Shown one piece after another: positions 61,971 through 64,000 of a stretch of 64,000 nt of DNA. Positions within the stretch are counted from its first letter, which is position 1. Every line of letters starts with the position of its first letter. This DNA is from NORP309 sp964352735 (GTDB lineage: Bacteria; Pseudomonadota; Gammaproteobacteria; Xanthomonadales; Marinicellaceae): contig CAYGTC010000013.1 in NCBI GenBank assembly GCA_964352735.1, forward strand, positions 15,159 through 79,158. The letters run 5' to 3'. Under the pieces are notes generated by a model, which was not told where the DNA came from, did no database searches, and saw only the letters and a program-made list of their open reading frames with translations. Position numbers and translations under genes: made by a program.

Positions 61971-63014
61971 ATGACATCACAATTGCTACAACCCCTTAAA
62001 TTGAACGACAAAATCACCCTTAATAATCGAGTCATCATGGCACCATTGACGCGCTGCTTTGCTGATGATCAATTGGTTCCAACGCAACAGATGGCAGATT
62101 ATTATGCCAAGCGTGCAGATGTTGGTCTGATTGTATCAGAGGCAACCTTGATAGAACCCTTAGCACAAGGTTATCCAAATACACCAGGGATATATAATGA
62201 AGCGCAAATTAAGGCTTGGCAAAAAGTCACATCAGCAGTGCATGACAAAGGCGGTAAAATATTTTGTCAACTGTGGCATTGTGGTCGAGTAGCGCACTCA
62301 ATATATACTGGACAAAAACCGCTGGCCCCATCAACAGCTTCCTGGCATGGTCGAGTACCAAGAACCAATGACTTAGATTATGAGATTCCAAAGGCCTTGA
62401 GCACAAAAGAAGTCAAACAAACCCTCAAGAAATACATCAAAGGTGCTAAAAATGCCATCAAGGCTGGCTTTGATGGTGTTGAAATACATGGAGCCAATGG
62501 CTATTTAATTGATCAGTTCATGCGACAAGAAACCAACAACAGAAAGGATCAATTTGGCGGCAGCAGCAAAAAACGCATACGTTTTGCCTTAAAAATTGTA
62601 GATGGTATCAGCAATGCAATCGGCGCAGACAAAACTGCCATCCGTTTATCCCCACAAGCCTATGCACACATTAACCATACAAAAGGCGATGAGAAGTCTT
62701 ATAAAAAATTATTGAAAAAACTCAACAAACGCAACATTTGCTATGTACATCTAGGTGCTTTCAGTGACGAATATACCTTTGATTACCTCAATGGTGGTAA
62801 AGCCAGTGAATACATAAGAAAGCATTATAAAGGTAACTTTGTGACCTGTGGAAGTTATGATGTGGATACAGCCGAACAAGCCATTGCTGAGCAAAAATCT
62901 GATCTAGTGGCCATTGGTCGACCTCTAATAGCCAATCCAGATTTCATACAAAAAATTACTGCAAATCAAGCATTGGTTGAATACGATGCGCAAATGCTCA
63001 AAGAATTGGTCTAA
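61971..63014 (+). CDS. NADH:flavin oxidoreductase, Old Yellow Enzyme family (NemA-like)
   Basis: A 347-residue FMN-dependent ene-reductase with TIM-barrel fold. Conserved elements are NNRVIMAPLTRCFAD near the N-terminus, QLWHCGRVAHS, GFDGVEIHGANGYLIDQFM (substrate-binding HGAN) and AIGRPLIANPDF near the end. Family members reduce activated alkenes, N-ethylmaleimide or nitro compounds; the natural substrate cannot be predicted. Probably monocistronic. Confidence 0.92.
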   Translation: MTSQLLQPLKLNDKITLNNRVIMAPLTRCFADDQLVPTQQMADYYAKRADVGLIVSEATLIEPLAQGYPNTPGIYNEAQIKAWQKVTSAVHDKGGKIFCQLWHCGRVAHSIYTGQKPLAPSTASWHGRVPRTNDLDYEIPKALSTKEVKQTLKKYIKGAKNAIKAGFDGVEIHGANGYLIDQFMRQETNNRKDQFGGSSKKRIRFALKIVDGISNAIGADKTAIRLSPQAYAHINHTKGDEKSYKKLLKKLNKRNICYVHLGAFSDEYTFDYLNGGKASEYIRKHYKGNFVTCGSYDVDTAEQAIAEQKSDLVAIGRPLIANPDFIQKITANQALVEYDAQMLKELV

Positions 63015-63033
63015 AACCCTCTCATTCCACAAT

Positions 63034-63070
63034 AGAAAAAATATGGTAGCGTTACGATTTGTGCGCTACC
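63034..63070 (-). terminator. Terminator overlapping the methyltransferase stop
   Basis: On the minus strand GGTAGCG and CGCTACC (63064-63070 with 63045-63051) form a 7-bp stem followed by ATATTTTTTCT. It overlaps the end of the methyltransferase gene. Confidence 0.65.
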
Positions 63071-63792
63071 ACAACCAACCTGTCCGCATCAAAATCATAT
63101 TCATCCATCATCAACGAACCATAAACATCGACTTGACCAAAACCTGCTTTTTGGCACATACTTTTTAGTTCAACTGGCGTATAGACATAATGTTGATAAC
63201 TGCGCCTAAAAGCTTCATCACCCCGAATAAGAATCCACTCATTGGCAAAAATCTGCATATCATCAATCAACAAAGGTCTTTCAATGCGTAAATCGCCATT
63301 ATCATACTCACTTAAATGTACTGGTTCAATGGTGCGAGCCAGCGTTTCTTTACCTACCGTATCAATGATCAATGTACCAGTGTCTTTTAAATTTGCAAAA
63401 GCATAATTAAGGACTGATTGATTCTGTTCCGGGGTATCAAAATAGCCAAAAGAATTAAACATATTAATAATCAAATCGTATTGGCTTTGAGCATCATAAT
63501 CAAGCATGTTGGCTTGTTTAAATTGAATATTAAGCGCCAATTGCTGTGCTTTTTGTTTGGCTTTATCCAACAAAAAATCACTGGTATCAACGCCACACAC
63601 TTCAAATCCCATTTTTGCCAGTGCCAGACAATGGCGCCCTGGACCACACCCCAAATCAAGTACCGATTGCACTGGATGATTAACCAAAGATAACAGTAAA
63701 GGAATTTGCTCTTGTGCTAAGGCGAAACTGTCATCATCAAACATACAATCATAAAACTTTTGCCACAATTCATCGTCTTCATACCAGCTCAT
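63052..63792 (-). CDS. Class I SAM-dependent methyltransferase
   Basis: A 246-residue cytoplasmic methyltransferase with SAM motif I VLDLGCGPGRHCLALAKMG (about 40-58), an acidic motif II VCGVDTSDFLL and post-motif LIINMFNSFGYFD. The N-terminus MSWYEDDELWQKFYDCMFD matches a common family of uncharacterised bacterial enzymes. Substrate unknown. Convergent with the Old Yellow Enzyme gene. Confidence 0.85.
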   Translation of the reverse strand: MSWYEDDELWQKFYDCMFDDDSFALAQEQIPLLLSLVNHPVQSVLDLGCGPGRHCLALAKMGFEVCGVDTSDFLLDKAKQKAQQLALNIQFKQANMLDYDAQSQYDLIINMFNSFGYFDTPEQNQSVLNYAFANLKDTGTLIIDTVGKETLARTIEPVHLSEYDNGDLRIERPLLIDDMQIFANEWILIRGDEAFRRSYQHYVYTPVELKSMCQKAGFGQVDVYGSLMMDEYDFDADRLVVVAHKS

Positions 63793-63889
63793 AAGACACG
63801 CTCAATAAAATAAAAAACCAATGTACTCTTTGCCATCATTTTTTTACAGTGATCACAAATAAAATAACAAAAAAATAATAAAAGCTGAG

Positions 63890-64000
63890 CCATTCTCAAT
63901 AATTATGAAATACATCCCTATATTTCATCGCTACGCGACCAGCTGAGTCTATTTATATTTATTCCATTCTCATGTTTTATGAAATACATCCCTATATTTC
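63890..64000. repeat. Two copies of a dyad repeat 74 bp apart
   Basis: A 24-bp sequence (63903-63926) recurs exactly at 63977-64000, where the window ends. Its core is GAAATACATCCCTATATTTC, a dyad with GAAATA/TATTTC arms. CCATTCTCA also precedes both copies at the same 74-bp offset (63890 and 63964), so the unit is at least 37 bp with a variable part. It may continue beyond the window. Confidence 0.7.

Overview
The window is chromosomal DNA from an AT-rich Gram-negative bacterium, almost certainly a gammaproteobacterium. The evidence is the pepA-valS pairing, lptF/lptG, xerD-dsbC, a TonB2-type energy cluster, EttA, and an eleven-gene type II secretion operon in the Xanthomonas order (E-F-G-H-I-J-K-L-M-N-D). 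Low GC combined with an XrtH-associated-like membrane protein, DUF3450, DUF5666 and DUF6502 makes a Marinicella-like lineage plausible. That placement is an inference and was not checked. No rRNA, tRNA, CRISPR array, prophage or complete insertion sequence was seen.

Layout. 1-4.2 kb: valS (cut by the left edge) and pepA on the minus strand. 4.3-6.5 kb: lptF-lptG for LPS export, then a convergent RDD membrane protein. 7.2-12.3 kb: DUF3450, TtpC-like, ExbB, ExbD, TonB and TPR genes, a second-type TonB system. 12.3-18.1 kb: xerD, dsbC and purL. 18.1-29.8 kb: a small membrane protein, gspEFGHIJKLMND and a lipoprotein, tightly packed and mostly overlapping, running on from purL without a visible terminator. 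29.9-32.7 kb: two secreted proteins of unknown function. 32.8-40.8 kb: an AT-rich surface-polysaccharide cluster (parvulin-like protein, Wzm, Wzt, three glycosyltransferase-type proteins) interrupted by one opposite-strand gene. 41-46.4 kb: ettA, a prolyl oligopeptidase and ppx. 46.7-52.9 kb: a TraB/GumN-type protein, a LOG hydrolase, DUF47-pit phosphate uptake, then an HD-like/SixA/rhomboid operon. 53.3-56.7 kb: a DUF6502-DUF5666 pair. 56.9-63.8 kb: acs, a PdsR/PdsS-like two-component system, an Old Yellow Enzyme and a methyltransferase. The right edge carries a spaced dyad repeat.

Themes. Much of the window builds or energises the cell envelope: LPS export, TonB energy transduction, type II secretion, periplasmic disulfide isomerisation, polysaccharide export and surface proteins. 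The most original signals are regulatory. Two copies of the palindrome TTCTAAA-N4-TTTAGAA, 82 bp apart, flank a near-consensus promoter of the DUF6502-DUF5666 operon and suggest looping autoregulation. Three half-sites with an exact 11-bp period lie upstream of DUF47-pit and resemble a Pho box in inverse orientation. The PdsR/PdsS pair has no sortase beside it, and the XrtH-associated-like gene has no exosortase beside it.
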